Shown: piece after piece, positions 26,744-35,875 of the stretch | Layout of the letters: each line of letters opens with the position of its first letter | Numbering within the stretch: position 1 is the stretch's first letter | Source: an uncultured Cytophagales bacterium | Lineage (GTDB): Bacteria; Bacteroidota; Bacteroidia; Cytophagales; Amoebophilaceae | DNA length: 55,950 nt | NCBI GenBank assembly: GCA_946409305.1 | Contig: CAMJVU010000006.1 | Location: forward strand, 1-55,950 | Reading direction: 5' to 3' | Translations under genes and position numbers: made by a program | Notes under the pieces: model-generated | Seen by the model: the letters and a program-made list of their open reading frames with translations, nothing else | Told to the model about the DNA's origin: nothing | The model's database searches: none

Positions 26744-26817
26744 AACAAAAATAAATACACACCCCGCAAATTGAATATATTACAACATGCAACCATCACT
26801 CAGAATATTTGTAAGAG

Positions 26818-26907
26818 CTACTTCTTTTTGTGTCTATTAGCACGTAATCTCTTCTTCCTCTTGTGAGTACCAATTTTCTGACGTTTTCTTTTCTTTCCGC
26901 AAGGCAT
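26818..26907 (-). CDS. AURKAIP1/COX24-domain small basic ribosome-associated protein
   Basis: 29 residues, half of them Lys or Arg (MPCGKKRKRQKIGTHKRKK...NRHKKK). This closely fits the Bacteroidota small protein annotated as AURKAIP1/COX24 domain protein, related to the mitochondrial ribosomal protein mS38. It is too short for most gene finders. It lies between HU and rng, where it is usually found in Bacteroidota, and so is one of the better taxonomic markers in the window. Confidence 0.8.
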   Translation of the reverse strand: MPCGKKRKRQKIGTHKRKKRLRANRHKKK

Positions 26908-26975
26908 CTAAAAAACAAATATATAGTTATCAACTTAAATAACCAATAATAACATTATATCGATAAATTTAGAAA

Positions 26976-27257
26976 TTACATCATACTGTTTAATTTTTTT
27001 TTTATTTTATCAGAAGTTTTGAATGTGATCTTATAAAAATTAGGAATTTCTAGACAAGTATTGTTTGATAGGTTTCTTGCTACCTTAGACATGTACTTCT
27101 TACGTGTAAATGTTCCAAAATTATGTATTTTAACCTCTTCCCCGTTTAATAATTTTGTAACGATTTCTTCAATCATAGCGTTTATGACTACAAACACCTC
27201 GTCGTACATTAAACCTGTTTTCTTACTAATTATTTTTAATAAATCATTTTTGTTCAT
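26976..27257 (-). CDS. HU/IHF-family DNA-binding protein
   Basis: 93 residues: two N-terminal helices (NKNDLLKIISKKTGLMYDEV and VINAMIEEIVTKLLNGEEV), then HNFGTFTRKKYMSKVARNL, which matches the family's -FGTF-v--R-aR-g-NP, though the NP is replaced. The arm region is diverged, with EIPNFYKITFKTSDKIK at the end. It bends and packages DNA. The position next to the AURKAIP1 gene and rng fits the Bacteroidota order. It is divergent from the transposase-derived ORF by 40 bp. Confidence 0.88.
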   Translation of the reverse strand: MNKNDLLKIISKKTGLMYDEVFVVINAMIEEIVTKLLNGEEVKIHNFGTFTRKKYMSKVARNLSNNTCLEIPNFYKITFKTSDKIKKKLNSMM

Positions 27258-27297
27258 ACCTTATAATTTATTCACATTCAATTACAAATATTTTTCT

Positions 27298-28725
27298 ATG
27301 TTTATAGCCTACGATATTCGTAATGGTGTTGAATATGCCAAGTTATGTACGTCGAAAAGAAATGGAAAACAAGTAACAAAGGATTATATATATCTCGGGA
27401 AAGTTATAAATAAGGAAAAATTTATATATCAGAATAAAGAAAGAGGAACGTTTAAATATAATCCAGTAGATAATTCGTATACCGTGATAGGACCTAATAC
27501 AGACGTATCAAACGCAACACTACAGCAAAATCAACAAACATTATTCAATGTAGCAGAAAATGATATGAATATCTTTGATTCTTCAAACAAAAACATTCAA
27601 ACAAATAAAGATAGCGAAGGTTTTTGCGATTGTTCAATGAATGAAGAAATGCTCAATAATGTGTTAACCTGTGGCGATGTAGATTTTGTAAATACTGTAC
27701 TAAAACAGAATAATTTTAGTCAAATTGTAAACCAACTTAATCAGGTCAACACAAACTTGTTGTACGTGTATTTGTTGTGCTATGTTATAAATGGACATTG
27801 TGCAGGGATAGAATACTGGTATAATCATAGTGTTGCTAAGGTGATGTTTAAACTGTCTGATAACAAGGTACCCGATGGACCGTTCGATGGTATTGACAAT
27901 GATCTGTTTTTGTCTGTTTATCTAAACTTTATAAGGAGGGTTTATTCTTTGGATGTAAACGTTGTACGTGTTTCATTGGGAGGCAATCAACAAAATTGTA
28001 AAATTTATATCAGTGATAGAAATAAAGTTCCATTGTTTTTAAATAGCGGGTATGTTTATGATGTATTTGAACTTTTTATTAGTAGAATAAGTTCTTTGAA
28101 TGTTATAGTCTGTGATAATATATCTGTTTTAAGTTCGGAAACAATAGAATTGTTTGAACAAAATAGTATCAATTTTATAGCGAATGTTACTAATAATTCT
28201 GAAATCTATAATGAGATTCTTGAAAATTATAGGGTAAATAATCTTCAACTAATAACACATAATGGGAAATTCTTTCATGTTTGTCATTCCACAATCACAT
28301 ATAAAGATCACGTATTGCACACGTATTCTTATTCTGATGTACTTAAAAATGGGTTAAAAACAGTTAATTTGTTGCAGAATAATATCAATGAGATGGATAT
28401 AAACGATATAAAACAGCAATTGAACATTTCTTTTGATTATATGTTCATTTGTCTACACGAATTAGACGCGAATATAATATTGGACAATTATGTTGAACAG
28501 CGTATCGGTCATTTGGATAGTGGTCTTAATGTTAATTTTTTATTACTGTGTAAACTTGTTGAACATATGTTGATATCTGTTCTTGATAAAAAAAACATAT
28601 CTCTTGACGAGGCAATGACAGTTCTTGGAAATAGAAAATGTTTTTATTTGAATGATAAAATTATTGTACAGACGTGTGATAAAGATATGGAAAAAATATA
28701 TAGTTGTTTAAGACTTGATTATTGA
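27298..28725 (+). CDS. Transposase-derived protein (IS1634/IS4-like), catalytic site degraded
   Basis: 475 residues from the ATG at 27298; the frame is open to 27061, but that part overlaps the HU gene. The N-terminus (VEYAKLCTSKRNGKQVTKDYIYLGKVINKE) is the typical recognition module, then CAGIEYWYNHSVAKVMF resembles the conserved A-WY--S segment. NVIVCDNISVLSSETIELFEQNSINFIANV matches the second-Asp region (family form: ILDAGYYSEENIKEL), with Asp272 retained. DNYVEQRIGHLDSGL is the Glu region (E400). The first Asp region (about 220-235, VVRVSLGGNQQN) lacks a DDE Asp. No inverted repeats were found. The ORF is long and intact, so it may be a domesticated protein rather than a fresh pseudogene. 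Confidence 0.6.
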   Translation: MFIAYDIRNGVEYAKLCTSKRNGKQVTKDYIYLGKVINKEKFIYQNKERGTFKYNPVDNSYTVIGPNTDVSNATLQQNQQTLFNVAENDMNIFDSSNKNIQTNKDSEGFCDCSMNEEMLNNVLTCGDVDFVNTVLKQNNFSQIVNQLNQVNTNLLYVYLLCYVINGHCAGIEYWYNHSVAKVMFKLSDNKVPDGPFDGIDNDLFLSVYLNFIRRVYSLDVNVVRVSLGGNQQNCKIYISDRNKVPLFLNSGYVYDVFELFISRISSLNVIVCDNISVLSSETIELFEQNSINFIANVTNNSEIYNEILENYRVNNLQLITHNGKFFHVCHSTITYKDHVLHTYSYSDVLKNGLKTVNLLQNNINEMDINDIKQQLNISFDYMFICLHELDANIILDNYVEQRIGHLDSGLNVNFLLLCKLVEHMLISVLDKKNISLDEAMTVLGNRKCFYLNDKIIVQTCDKDMEKIYSCLRLDY

Positions 28726-28783
28726 TTTGTGGTAACATTACTGTAAATAAAATTTCTCTTTCTTAGTGGTTCTATATTTTTTT

Positions 28784-29593
28784 ATGATCCATATAAAGGT
28801 CGATAAATTAATGGTGTTCGGGTACATTGGATGTAACAAAGATGAGAAAATAAATGGTCAGTACTTTTATGTTTCTTTGGATGTAAGTATTGGTAGAGGC
28901 ACTGGATATCTTACGGATGATCTTAGTGAAACGGTGAATTATTCTAGCATGTGTAAGTTGGTCAAAGATATAGTAGAAAAATCTAGATGTAATCTCATAG
29001 AGTACCTTGCGAACGAAATAGCTGATTCGATATTGAAAACGTATAAGTTCGTAGAGGAAGTGTTTGTTATTGTTTCAAAACCACGTGTATCGGAAAATTT
29101 AGGTGCTCATGATATCCAGGTTACAATTGAAAAGAAAAGATTCCATGTAATATTTCTATCGCTTGGTACAAATATTGGGAATAGACACGACAATCTAGAA
29201 TACGCTGTAAGTAAGTTTTACATGAATGGTAATTTTACAGATATAAAATGTTCTAATGTGTATGAGACGGAACCAATAGGGTATATCGATCAATCTAGTT
29301 TCTACAATATGTGCTTAAAATGCATGACTTATTATACTCCATATGAGTTGTTATCTTTTACGAAAAACATAGAACATGAGATGCATCGTGAAAAGACGAT
29401 AAAAAATGGACCAAGGGTAATCGATGTTGATATTCTTTTGTATGACGATTTACGGATAAGTGATTTCTTTTTAACAATACCCCATCCACGTATGTACGAG
29501 AGAGCTTTTGTTCTTGTACCATTAGGAGAATTGATGGTAATAAACCACGAAGTGCCACAAGATCAAATTGTAAAAAAAATAGGAACACTTTAG
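28784..29593 (+). CDS. folK: Bifunctional dihydroneopterin aldolase / HPPK (FolB-FolK fusion)
   Basis: 269 residues from the ATG at 28784. The N-terminal part (about 1-115) is FolB-like: VFGYIGCNKDEKINGQYFYVSLDVSIG, then TVNYSSMCKLVKDIVEKS and LIEYLANEIADSIL. The C-terminal part (about 120-269) is HPPK: LSLGTNIGNRHDNLEYAV, SNVYETEPIG, NGPRVIDVDILLYDD (with the D-D metal pair) and HPRMYERAFVLVPLGE. Together they make 6-hydroxymethyl-dihydropterin and its diphosphate for folate synthesis. No folP or other fol gene is in the window. The symbol given covers the second domain. Confidence 0.88.
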   Translation: MIHIKVDKLMVFGYIGCNKDEKINGQYFYVSLDVSIGRGTGYLTDDLSETVNYSSMCKLVKDIVEKSRCNLIEYLANEIADSILKTYKFVEEVFVIVSKPRVSENLGAHDIQVTIEKKRFHVIFLSLGTNIGNRHDNLEYAVSKFYMNGNFTDIKCSNVYETEPIGYIDQSSFYNMCLKCMTYYTPYELLSFTKNIEHEMHREKTIKNGPRVIDVDILLYDDLRISDFFLTIPHPRMYERAFVLVPLGELMVINHEVPQDQIVKKIGTL

Positions 29594-29671
29594 ATAACTT
29601 TGAATATAACACCTTAAAGGAAAATCCACCCCTAGATAGACTAACACATTATTTTAAAGTTTTTTCCGCTC

Positions 29672-31642
29672 TCAATGATTAAGTGCACCTGATTTCTTCT
29701 CTTTCTCTATTCTCTCCATTTCTTTCTCTAAGTCGACATATGAAAAATCGTGAAATTTCATAAATTTTTCCATTTCTTCTCTCTCTCTTATAGAACGTAT
29801 AACCAATCTCTCTAAGAGTTTAGGTAGTTTTGCAAATTCTTTAGGTCTTTCATTTTCAAATTTTTTTGTCAATTTTTCTCTCATTTCTTTTTCCTCTTCA
29901 TCGTATTTAAGGAAAGCTTGTCTTTCCTTTTCATTGCTTGGAAATTTTCCACTTCTACATTTTTCCTCAAACATCTGGCAATATTTGACATATTCTAATT
30001 CTCCATTAAGCTGTTTGACATAATCATTCCTTATTATTCTTTTCCAACTCTTACGTTTTTCATTCACTAATATTTCTTCTATTTTCTTTTCTTCTTCTTC
30101 TTTTACCATACTCAGTCTATTTTTAGCCATAAGCAAAAAATTTCGGCAAATCTTTAGTTTCTCATTCAATGAAACCAATTTTTTCATTTCGTCATCTCTT
30201 ATGTTTTTACCTCTTCGTTTTAATACGAGCCAGTGAGATACAAGAATTCCGACGGCATTGGCAAACATACCAGGACCAAAAGCATAAACGGCGTAAGGAG
30301 ACCCCTTAGGTAACAAAAACGGAAATATAATTGTCATGATAATTCCTCCGCAAATTCCGCTCCAAATACACAGTCTGCGGGTACGAAATCCAAATAGTAA
30401 TAGAACTAGTGGAACAATTACAATTGGCAAGAAAAAGTTCTGAACCGTCATGAGTAACTTAAATATGTCATTAAATCTTAATGCTAAAAATAGGGAAATA
30501 AGGCCGCCAACGAAGGCACAGATAGCAGCTGTTGTACGCGTCCTTTTAACCTTATCTCTTGTTATTATACATAAAAAGTCGTTGGTAAGTAATGAAGACA
30601 TAGCGTTAATTTCACTATCAGCAGTTGAGATAGACAATGAAGTTATACTCGCAAGAACTAAGATTTTAAAAATACTATGACCAGATAATAAAGACATCAT
30701 ATACGGCATTATTCCAGATCTAGTCATTTCTTTACCAGTATTAGGGTCTATTCCTTCACTAAGGGCACGCAATTGAAGACCAATAAAAAGGATAAAAAAA
30801 ATAACAATACCGTAGATAATTGTCGCGATAGAGAATATCTTACGTGCCTTAGAAACGCTCTCACACATCCTTACTCTCTGGAAATAAACAAAGTTCATTG
30901 GAAGAGACAATGTTGACCTGGTCAACATTGCGAGCCCGCCAACACACGCAGCAATGGAACTGAAGGTTTTAACAGGGCTCATTATGTCACAACTACCACT
31001 AAACAATTTAGTAAAATTATCATGAGAGTCTGCTAAGTTCCAAATATAAATAGCAATTATTGGAATAATAGTAACAAAGAAAAGTGATTGAATAACGTCT
31101 GTTATAGACACAGCCTTAATTCCACCACTAACTGAGTATAACAATAACATAAAAGATATAACCCAAACGATTACGTCACCAATAGATTCATCGATACCAA
31201 AAACAACAATAGAACATGTGGCAATTAGTCGCAATTGAATAGCAAATCGACCAATGTGTTTAAATGTCTCGCAAAGTGCAAACAAAGAACGTATTTTGTC
31301 TCCATAGAAAATACCAACCCATTCCATTATAGTTATGGTTTCAATTTTTATCAATCTAGGTATGAAGAATATAATCATTACTAAAAAGGCGAACATGTCA
31401 ACGATCAGGTATGAAAAAATTATGAAAAATCCCTGAAGATATACCTGTTCGACTCCTGCCCAGAAAAGACTCGCAGAGCACATAGTAGCCGCACAAGTAG
31501 CTACAATGGTATAGTCTTTCAAATCTGTTCCTCTTCCATCTGCATATTTATCAAAAGATCCTCCTTCCCCACGAGTTCTGAAAGCAACAAATATGTTGGC
31601 ACCAATGAATGCAAAAAGCAACACCAAATCAAAAGCAGACAT
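29672..31642 (-). CDS. Sodium:solute symporter family protein with a long charged coiled-coil tail
   Basis: 656 residues. The first 480 form about 13 membrane helices of the SSS family; LLYSVSGGIKAVSITDVIQS near 170 matches the conserved GG--AV--TD--Q motif, and ASITSLSISTADSEINAMSSLLTNDF the later sodium-site helix. The substrate cannot be told. The last 175 residues are highly charged (EEEEKKIEEILVNEKRKSW... and MEKFMKFHDFSYVDLEKEME) with no histidine kinase or other known domain, unlike the sensor fusions of some SSS proteins. It converges on folK with a 78-bp gap. Confidence 0.85.
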   Translation of the reverse strand: MSAFDLVLLFAFIGANIFVAFRTRGEGGSFDKYADGRGTDLKDYTIVATCAATMCSASLFWAGVEQVYLQGFFIIFSYLIVDMFAFLVMIIFFIPRLIKIETITIMEWVGIFYGDKIRSLFALCETFKHIGRFAIQLRLIATCSIVVFGIDESIGDVIVWVISFMLLLYSVSGGIKAVSITDVIQSLFFVTIIPIIAIYIWNLADSHDNFTKLFSGSCDIMSPVKTFSSIAACVGGLAMLTRSTLSLPMNFVYFQRVRMCESVSKARKIFSIATIIYGIVIFFILFIGLQLRALSEGIDPNTGKEMTRSGIMPYMMSLLSGHSIFKILVLASITSLSISTADSEINAMSSLLTNDFLCIITRDKVKRTRTTAAICAFVGGLISLFLALRFNDIFKLLMTVQNFFLPIVIVPLVLLLFGFRTRRLCIWSGICGGIIMTIIFPFLLPKGSPYAVYAFGPGMFANAVGILVSHWLVLKRRGKNIRDDEMKKLVSLNEKLKICRNFLLMAKNRLSMVKEEEEKKIEEILVNEKRKSWKRIIRNDYVKQLNGELEYVKYCQMFEEKCRSGKFPSNEKERQAFLKYDEEEKEMREKLTKKFENERPKEFAKLPKLLERLVIRSIREREEMEKFMKFHDFSYVDLEKEMERIEKEKKSGALNH

Positions 31643-31768
31643 AAGTTATATTTTTTCAGTTTACAAAGGTTTTTTGATATAACCAAATTTTTGTTATGAC
31701 CATCCAGAATTACTGATAAATGTTTCGTAGCTTTTCCGATACGTGGTTCTAAAACAGTAAAAAGAAAT

Positions 31769-32689
31769 ATGAGAATCGTTTTTATGGGGACTCCTGCGTT
31801 TGCTGTTCCGAGCTTAGAATTGTTGTGTAAGCATCACGATGTCGTGGGTGTTGTTACTGCTTTGACAAAACCACAAGGAAGACATAGACAGATGGTGGAT
31901 TCTCCAGTTAAGATGTTCGCAGATTCTCGTAAGATAAAGGTATTTCAGCCAGAAAAATTAAGAGATAAGTATTTTTTGAACGATCTGTATTCGTTGAATG
32001 CTGATTTATACGTTGTTGTCGCGTTCAGAATGTTACCTAAATGTGTGTGGAGTTATCCAAAATTGGGAACGATAAATTTGCATGCATCATTACTGCCAGA
32101 CTATCGTGGGGCTGCTCCAATTAATTGGGCAATAATAAATGGAGAAAAAACAACAGGTTTATCTACGTTTTTTATAAATGAAGAAATAGATAAGGGGAAT
32201 ATAATAATGCAGGAAGAGGAAGAGATTCTTTTTGATGATACTGCCGACACATTGTCTGAAAGAATGAGTATTCGTGGAGCTCATTTGTTGTTAAAAACGG
32301 TCGATTTAATCGAACGTAATATGACGGTAGATGTTGTTATTCAGAACAACGTTGAGACATTGCATGAAGCACCCAAAATATACACGGAAGACTGTTTAAT
32401 CGATTGGAATAGGTCAACAATGGATGTTTATAACTTTATAAGAGGATTATCTAGGAATCCAGGTGCGTGGACAATTATAAATGGTGACAGATATAAAATA
32501 TTTGGAAGTCATCCAATTGAAAACTTTCAGTTACAACAATCAGAAATATACTCAAATGGCAAAAATATATTGTACATTGGGACAAAAAATGGAACAATAT
32601 CGATCGATGAAATACAACCAGAAGGAAAACGATCAATGAATATCAAAGAATTCCTTGCGGGATACGCAAAAAAAATAATTAAACCTTAG
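31769..32689 (+). CDS. fmt: Methionyl-tRNA formyltransferase
   Basis: 306 residues. MRIVFMGTPAFAVPSLELL starts the Rossmann domain. NLHASLLPDYRGAAPI (103-118) holds the catalytic and 10-formyl-THF binding residues, including the essential Asn-His-Asp layout. A C-terminal OB-like domain (about 205-306, with GLSRNPGAWTII) binds tRNA. It formylates initiator Met-tRNA and so needs folate, in line with the folB-folK gene nearby. Confidence 0.95.
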   Translation: MRIVFMGTPAFAVPSLELLCKHHDVVGVVTALTKPQGRHRQMVDSPVKMFADSRKIKVFQPEKLRDKYFLNDLYSLNADLYVVVAFRMLPKCVWSYPKLGTINLHASLLPDYRGAAPINWAIINGEKTTGLSTFFINEEIDKGNIIMQEEEEILFDDTADTLSERMSIRGAHLLLKTVDLIERNMTVDVVIQNNVETLHEAPKIYTEDCLIDWNRSTMDVYNFIRGLSRNPGAWTIINGDRYKIFGSHPIENFQLQQSEIYSNGKNILYIGTKNGTISIDEIQPEGKRSMNIKEFLAGYAKKIIKP

Positions 32690-32749
32690 CAGTAAGAATA
32701 GGTACACTGCCTCCATTCCTACTGCAATGTACGGAACTACGAGAAAATA

Positions 32750-33244
32750 TTACTCCTGTGATACCCCATTCGTCAATGTATCAGTTGCCGCTACAACTGG
32801 GACAAAACAACATCCAAAGCAAAAAGCAGTAGACATAACTATAGCACTAGCTCCAAGCATTATATCTCCTATCATCTTTTCTGTTTCTTCAATGTCAGAT
32901 TCTTTAACTTCAACGAGCTCAATACAGTCCACAATCCCCTTGTAGTCAGACTGTTCAAAATAACCTTTCACATCTATCCCTTTAGAAATTAAAGCATCTT
33001 TAAGATCCGAACTACTTTTGCCTTTAAAATATCCCAAACTATGCACCTTAGCCTCAAACTCCATTGCTTTGTCGATCTTTCCATCAGTACAATAATCACC
33101 TATCCTCTTATTCACCTCTTTACCGACTCCATCCAAAATCGAGTCACTTCCAGTTCCTACAGCTTCACTAGCACTTGTGGTTAATCCAACCAACAAACAC
33201 AATAACCCGTGTTTTACAACGTGTCTTAAAACCAAGCTTCTCAT
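32750..33244 (-). CDS. Small exported protein with a C-terminal hydrophobic segment, unknown
   Basis: 164 residues. A signal peptide (MRSLVLRHVVKHGLLCLLVGLTTSASE) precedes a mixed helical region with KIDKAMEFEAKVHSLGYFKG and IVDCIELVEVKESDIEETEKM. A hydrophobic, Cys-containing stretch (IMLGASAIVMSTAFCFGCCFVPVVAA) comes near the end, perhaps an anchor. No family was recognised. It is divergent from the rplU operon by 81 bp. Confidence 0.6.
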   Translation of the reverse strand: MRSLVLRHVVKHGLLCLLVGLTTSASEAVGTGSDSILDGVGKEVNKRIGDYCTDGKIDKAMEFEAKVHSLGYFKGKSSSDLKDALISKGIDVKGYFEQSDYKGIVDCIELVEVKESDIEETEKMIGDIMLGASAIVMSTAFCFGCCFVPVVAATDTLTNGVSQE

Positions 33245-33325
33245 ATACTTCTAGCATAACGATGTTTTTTGTAAAAAACAGTAAATTATGTTGGAATATT
33301 GTACGCTTAGATGTAGAATATTAAC

Positions 33326-33637
33326 ATGTACTCAATTGTAGACATAGCTGGCAAACAATTTAATGTAAGGAAAGATCAGGTTTTGGTAGTTCCAAAGTTA
33401 GAATCTAAGATAGGAACTATTGGAACGACTAATAAAGTTTTGTTATTTAGTGATGATAGTGACGTGGAGGTTGGCAATCCATATGTTAAAGGTTTGTCAG
33501 TGAAATACAAAGTCATAGATCATATAAAAGATGATAAGGTTGTTGTTTTTAAAAAGAAAAGAAGAACTGGTTACCACAAAAAACAGGGTTTTAGACATCA
33601 ATACACGAAAATATTGATCGAGGATATAGTAAAATAG
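33326..33637 (+). CDS. rplU: 50S ribosomal protein bL21
   Basis: 103 residues, standard length. YSIVDIAGKQFNVRKDQVLVVPKL opens the fold, and the end carries KKKRRTGYHKKQGFRHQYT, the conserved 23S rRNA-binding tail (family form: RR-Y-rk-GHRQ--T). First gene of a tight translation operon; rpmA starts 3 bp after its stop. Confidence 0.96.
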   Translation: MYSIVDIAGKQFNVRKDQVLVVPKLESKIGTIGTTNKVLLFSDDSDVEVGNPYVKGLSVKYKVIDHIKDDKVVVFKKKRRTGYHKKQGFRHQYTKILIEDIVK

Positions 33638-33640
33638 TTT

Positions 33641-33895
33641 ATGGCGCATAAAAAGGGTGGTGGTAGTACAACTAATGGACGAAATTCTGCTGGTAGGAGG
33701 CTTGGTGTTAAGAAATTTGATGGAGAGCATGTGATTCCAGGGAATATAATAGTGAGACAGAGGGGAACGAAGAAAATGCCCGGGCTGAATGTCGGTATTG
33801 GAAGAGATCATACGTTATTTGCTTTAACTGAAGGTGTAGTCGAGTTTGTGAAGTGTTACAATAATAAGATTTATGTAAATGTAAAGGAATTATGA
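33641..33895 (+). CDS. rpmA: 50S ribosomal protein bL27
   Basis: 84 residues. The start [23 protein letters not shown] is the flexible N-terminus that reaches the peptidyl-transferase centre, followed by [17 protein letters not shown]. No leader peptide precedes it, unlike Firmicutes. Its stop overlaps the rpsP start as ATGA, so translation of the two is probably coupled. Confidence 0.96.
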   Translation: MAHKKGGGSTTNGRNSAGRRLGVKKFDGEHVIPGNIIVRQRGTKKMPGLNVGIGRDHTLFALTEGVVEFVKCYNNKIYVNVKEL

Positions 33896-34260
33896 TTACT
33901 ATCAGGTTGAGAAGGAGAGGGAGAACTCATTTGCCATTGTATGACATTGTAGTTACAAATAAAAGGTCGGCAAGAGATGGTAAGTGTATAGAAAAGCTTG
34001 GAACGTATAATCCGACAGTTGACCCAAGTGCTGTTAGAATAAATGAGGAAGGTGTTTTAAAATGGATTGGTCATGGTGCAAGTATGAGTGATACTGTTAG
34101 GAGTATCTTGTCCAACGCGGGTATAATGTTAAAGAGGTATTTGGATAAAGGTATTAAAAAGGGGATTATAACTGATGAAATAAAACAAAAGAAGATTGAT
34201 GAGTGGCAGGAGATAAGGAAAGAAAAGAAACAAAAATTCTCATTTACCTTTATAGGTTGA
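33892..34260 (+). CDS. rpsP: 30S ribosomal protein bS16
   Basis: 122 residues. [40 protein letters not shown] is the classic bS16 N-terminal half. A Lys-rich extension (about 85-122) makes it longer than the 80-90 residue enterobacterial form, as usual in Bacteroidota. It helps assemble the 5' and central domains of 16S rRNA. The rimM-trmD-rplS neighbours common elsewhere are missing. Confidence 0.95.
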   Translation: MITIRLRRRGRTHLPLYDIVVTNKRSARDGKCIEKLGTYNPTVDPSAVRINEEGVLKWIGHGASMSDTVRSILSNAGIMLKRYLDKGIKKGIITDEIKQKKIDEWQEIRKEKKQKFSFTFIG

Positions 34261-34269
34261 TTTTTCTCG

Positions 34270-35544
34270 ATGGAGGATGGGTTTATTCGTGATCTAAAAG
34301 CTCGTAGTTTAGTAAAAGATAGTAGTGACGTTGAGTCTTTGTTTTTTAGTGGTTCTTATGTAAAGGGGTATCTTGGGTTCGACCCGACTGCTTCTTCTTT
34401 ACACGTGGGTAGTTTGTTACCTATAATTCTTCTAAAAAGGTTTCAAATGAGTGGTCATATTCCATTTGTTTTAGTAGGTGGTGCTACTGGAATGATAGGT
34501 GATCCTTCGTTTAAAAATAGTGAAAGGTCTTTTTTGAGCGATGATGAAGTAAAATATAATGTTGAATGCATTCATAAACAATTAGCGCATCTTATTGATT
34601 TTTCATCTGATAGAGCAGTGTTTGTTGACAATGCCGAATGGTATAAAAAAACAAATGTCATAGAGTTCTTGAGAGAGGCGGGGAAATACATAACTGTCAA
34701 TTACATGTGTGCCAAAGAGTCAGTAAAAAAACGGATAGAAACAGGAATCTCTTTTACGGAGTTTACATATCAAGTGATGCAGGGATATGATTATTATTAT
34801 CTTCACACTAAATATGGTGTGAATTTGCAATTTGGTGGAGCTGATCAATGGGGGAACATTACCACTGGTATAGAATTAATTAAAAAGAAGACGTCTGATG
34901 TCGTACATGGTATAACGTTTCCATTGATAACCAAGAGTGATGGGACAAAATTTGGGAAAACGGAAAGTGGAGCTGTTTGGTTGAATAGAGAACTTACATC
35001 TCCATTCACTTTTTACCAGTTCTGGATAAATAGATCGGATTATGAAGCAGAGAATCTCATAAAGAAGTATTCGTTAGATAGTCTTGAAAATGTAAATAAA
35101 TTAATCGAAGAGCATAAACAACATCCTGAATTGAGAATATTGCAAAAAAAAATAGCAGAAGAACTGACTATTTTTGTTCATTCTAAGGAAGATTATTGTA
35201 ATTCAGTTAGGATGTCTGAGATAATATTTGGGAATAGTGATTTTTCTTCTTTAAAGCAAATCAATGATTTAAAGAATGCTTTTAGCGACGACATGTGTTT
35301 AAGTTTTGGGAGGGATATATTGAATTCTGGAACATATTTTGATTTTATATCGAAGACGTGTATCCCTAAATTGTTTACGTCTAATGGTGATTTAAGAAGG
35401 TCTTTGAGTGGTGGAGCTGTAAGTGTAAATAAAGTGAAGATAAAAGATGACCATCAAATTTTTGATAAAGATTTGATGGTGGATGGGTGTTTTATGGTGC
35501 AAAAGGGACATAAAAATTATTGTGTTGTAAAGGTTTTGGTATGA
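34270..35544 (+). CDS. tyrS: Tyrosyl-tRNA synthetase
   Basis: 424 residues, class I. YLGFDPTASSLHVGSLLP contains the HIGH-like HVGS (45-48). YQVMQGYDYYYL and FGGADQWGNITTG form the tyrosine pocket, and K227-FGKT-231 is the KMSKS-type loop. A C-terminal S4-like domain (about 350-424, RRSLSGGAVSVNKVKI) binds tRNA-Tyr. It begins 9 bp after rpsP and shares ATGA with the next small gene. Confidence 0.96.
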   Translation: MEDGFIRDLKARSLVKDSSDVESLFFSGSYVKGYLGFDPTASSLHVGSLLPIILLKRFQMSGHIPFVLVGGATGMIGDPSFKNSERSFLSDDEVKYNVECIHKQLAHLIDFSSDRAVFVDNAEWYKKTNVIEFLREAGKYITVNYMCAKESVKKRIETGISFTEFTYQVMQGYDYYYLHTKYGVNLQFGGADQWGNITTGIELIKKKTSDVVHGITFPLITKSDGTKFGKTESGAVWLNRELTSPFTFYQFWINRSDYEAENLIKKYSLDSLENVNKLIEEHKQHPELRILQKKIAEELTIFVHSKEDYCNSVRMSEIIFGNSDFSSLKQINDLKNAFSDDMCLSFGRDILNSGTYFDFISKTCIPKLFTSNGDLRRSLSGGAVSVNKVKIKDDHQIFDKDLMVDGCFMVQKGHKNYCVVKVLV

Positions 35545-35723
35545 GTAAAAAGCAAAAAATAGATGATCGACAAATATGTTTGAGTATGACAGTTGATGAC
35601 GCGAATGTTATAATAGGTGCTCTATCTGAAAGGCCATTTAAGGAAGTGTTTGATTTGATAGGGCGTATTAATAAGCAAGCAACAGAACAACTTAATGGTT
35701 GTAAGAGTAAAGAAGCATCTTAA
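35541..35723 (+). CDS. Small conserved Bacteroidota-type protein
   Basis: 60 residues from the ATG that overlaps the tyrS stop as ATGA. QICLSMTVDDANVIIGALSERPFKEVFDLIGRINKQATEQL resembles a small Bacteroidota protein family of unknown function (pattern: strand, then L-A-L--LP---V--LI--I--Q---QL). Likely cytosolic and helical. It ends the rplU-rpmA-rpsP-tyrS operon. Confidence 0.6.
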   Translation: MSKKQKIDDRQICLSMTVDDANVIIGALSERPFKEVFDLIGRINKQATEQLNGCKSKEAS

Positions 35724-35875
35724 TATGGTTTTAGTTTATCAAAATATTAAATTTCTCGTAAATACTTTACGATATGAAAAAAAAGATTGAAAATACCAAT
35801 CCCCACGAAAACGTCAAATGAAGAATATCCAACTTGAATACAATAACTCACCTGTGAGAACACTAGTACCGACTA

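Noticed and set aside
27061-27297. N-terminal extension of the transposase-derived ORF
   Set aside because: It lies on top of the HU gene in antisense; the family N-terminus begins at the ATG at 27298.
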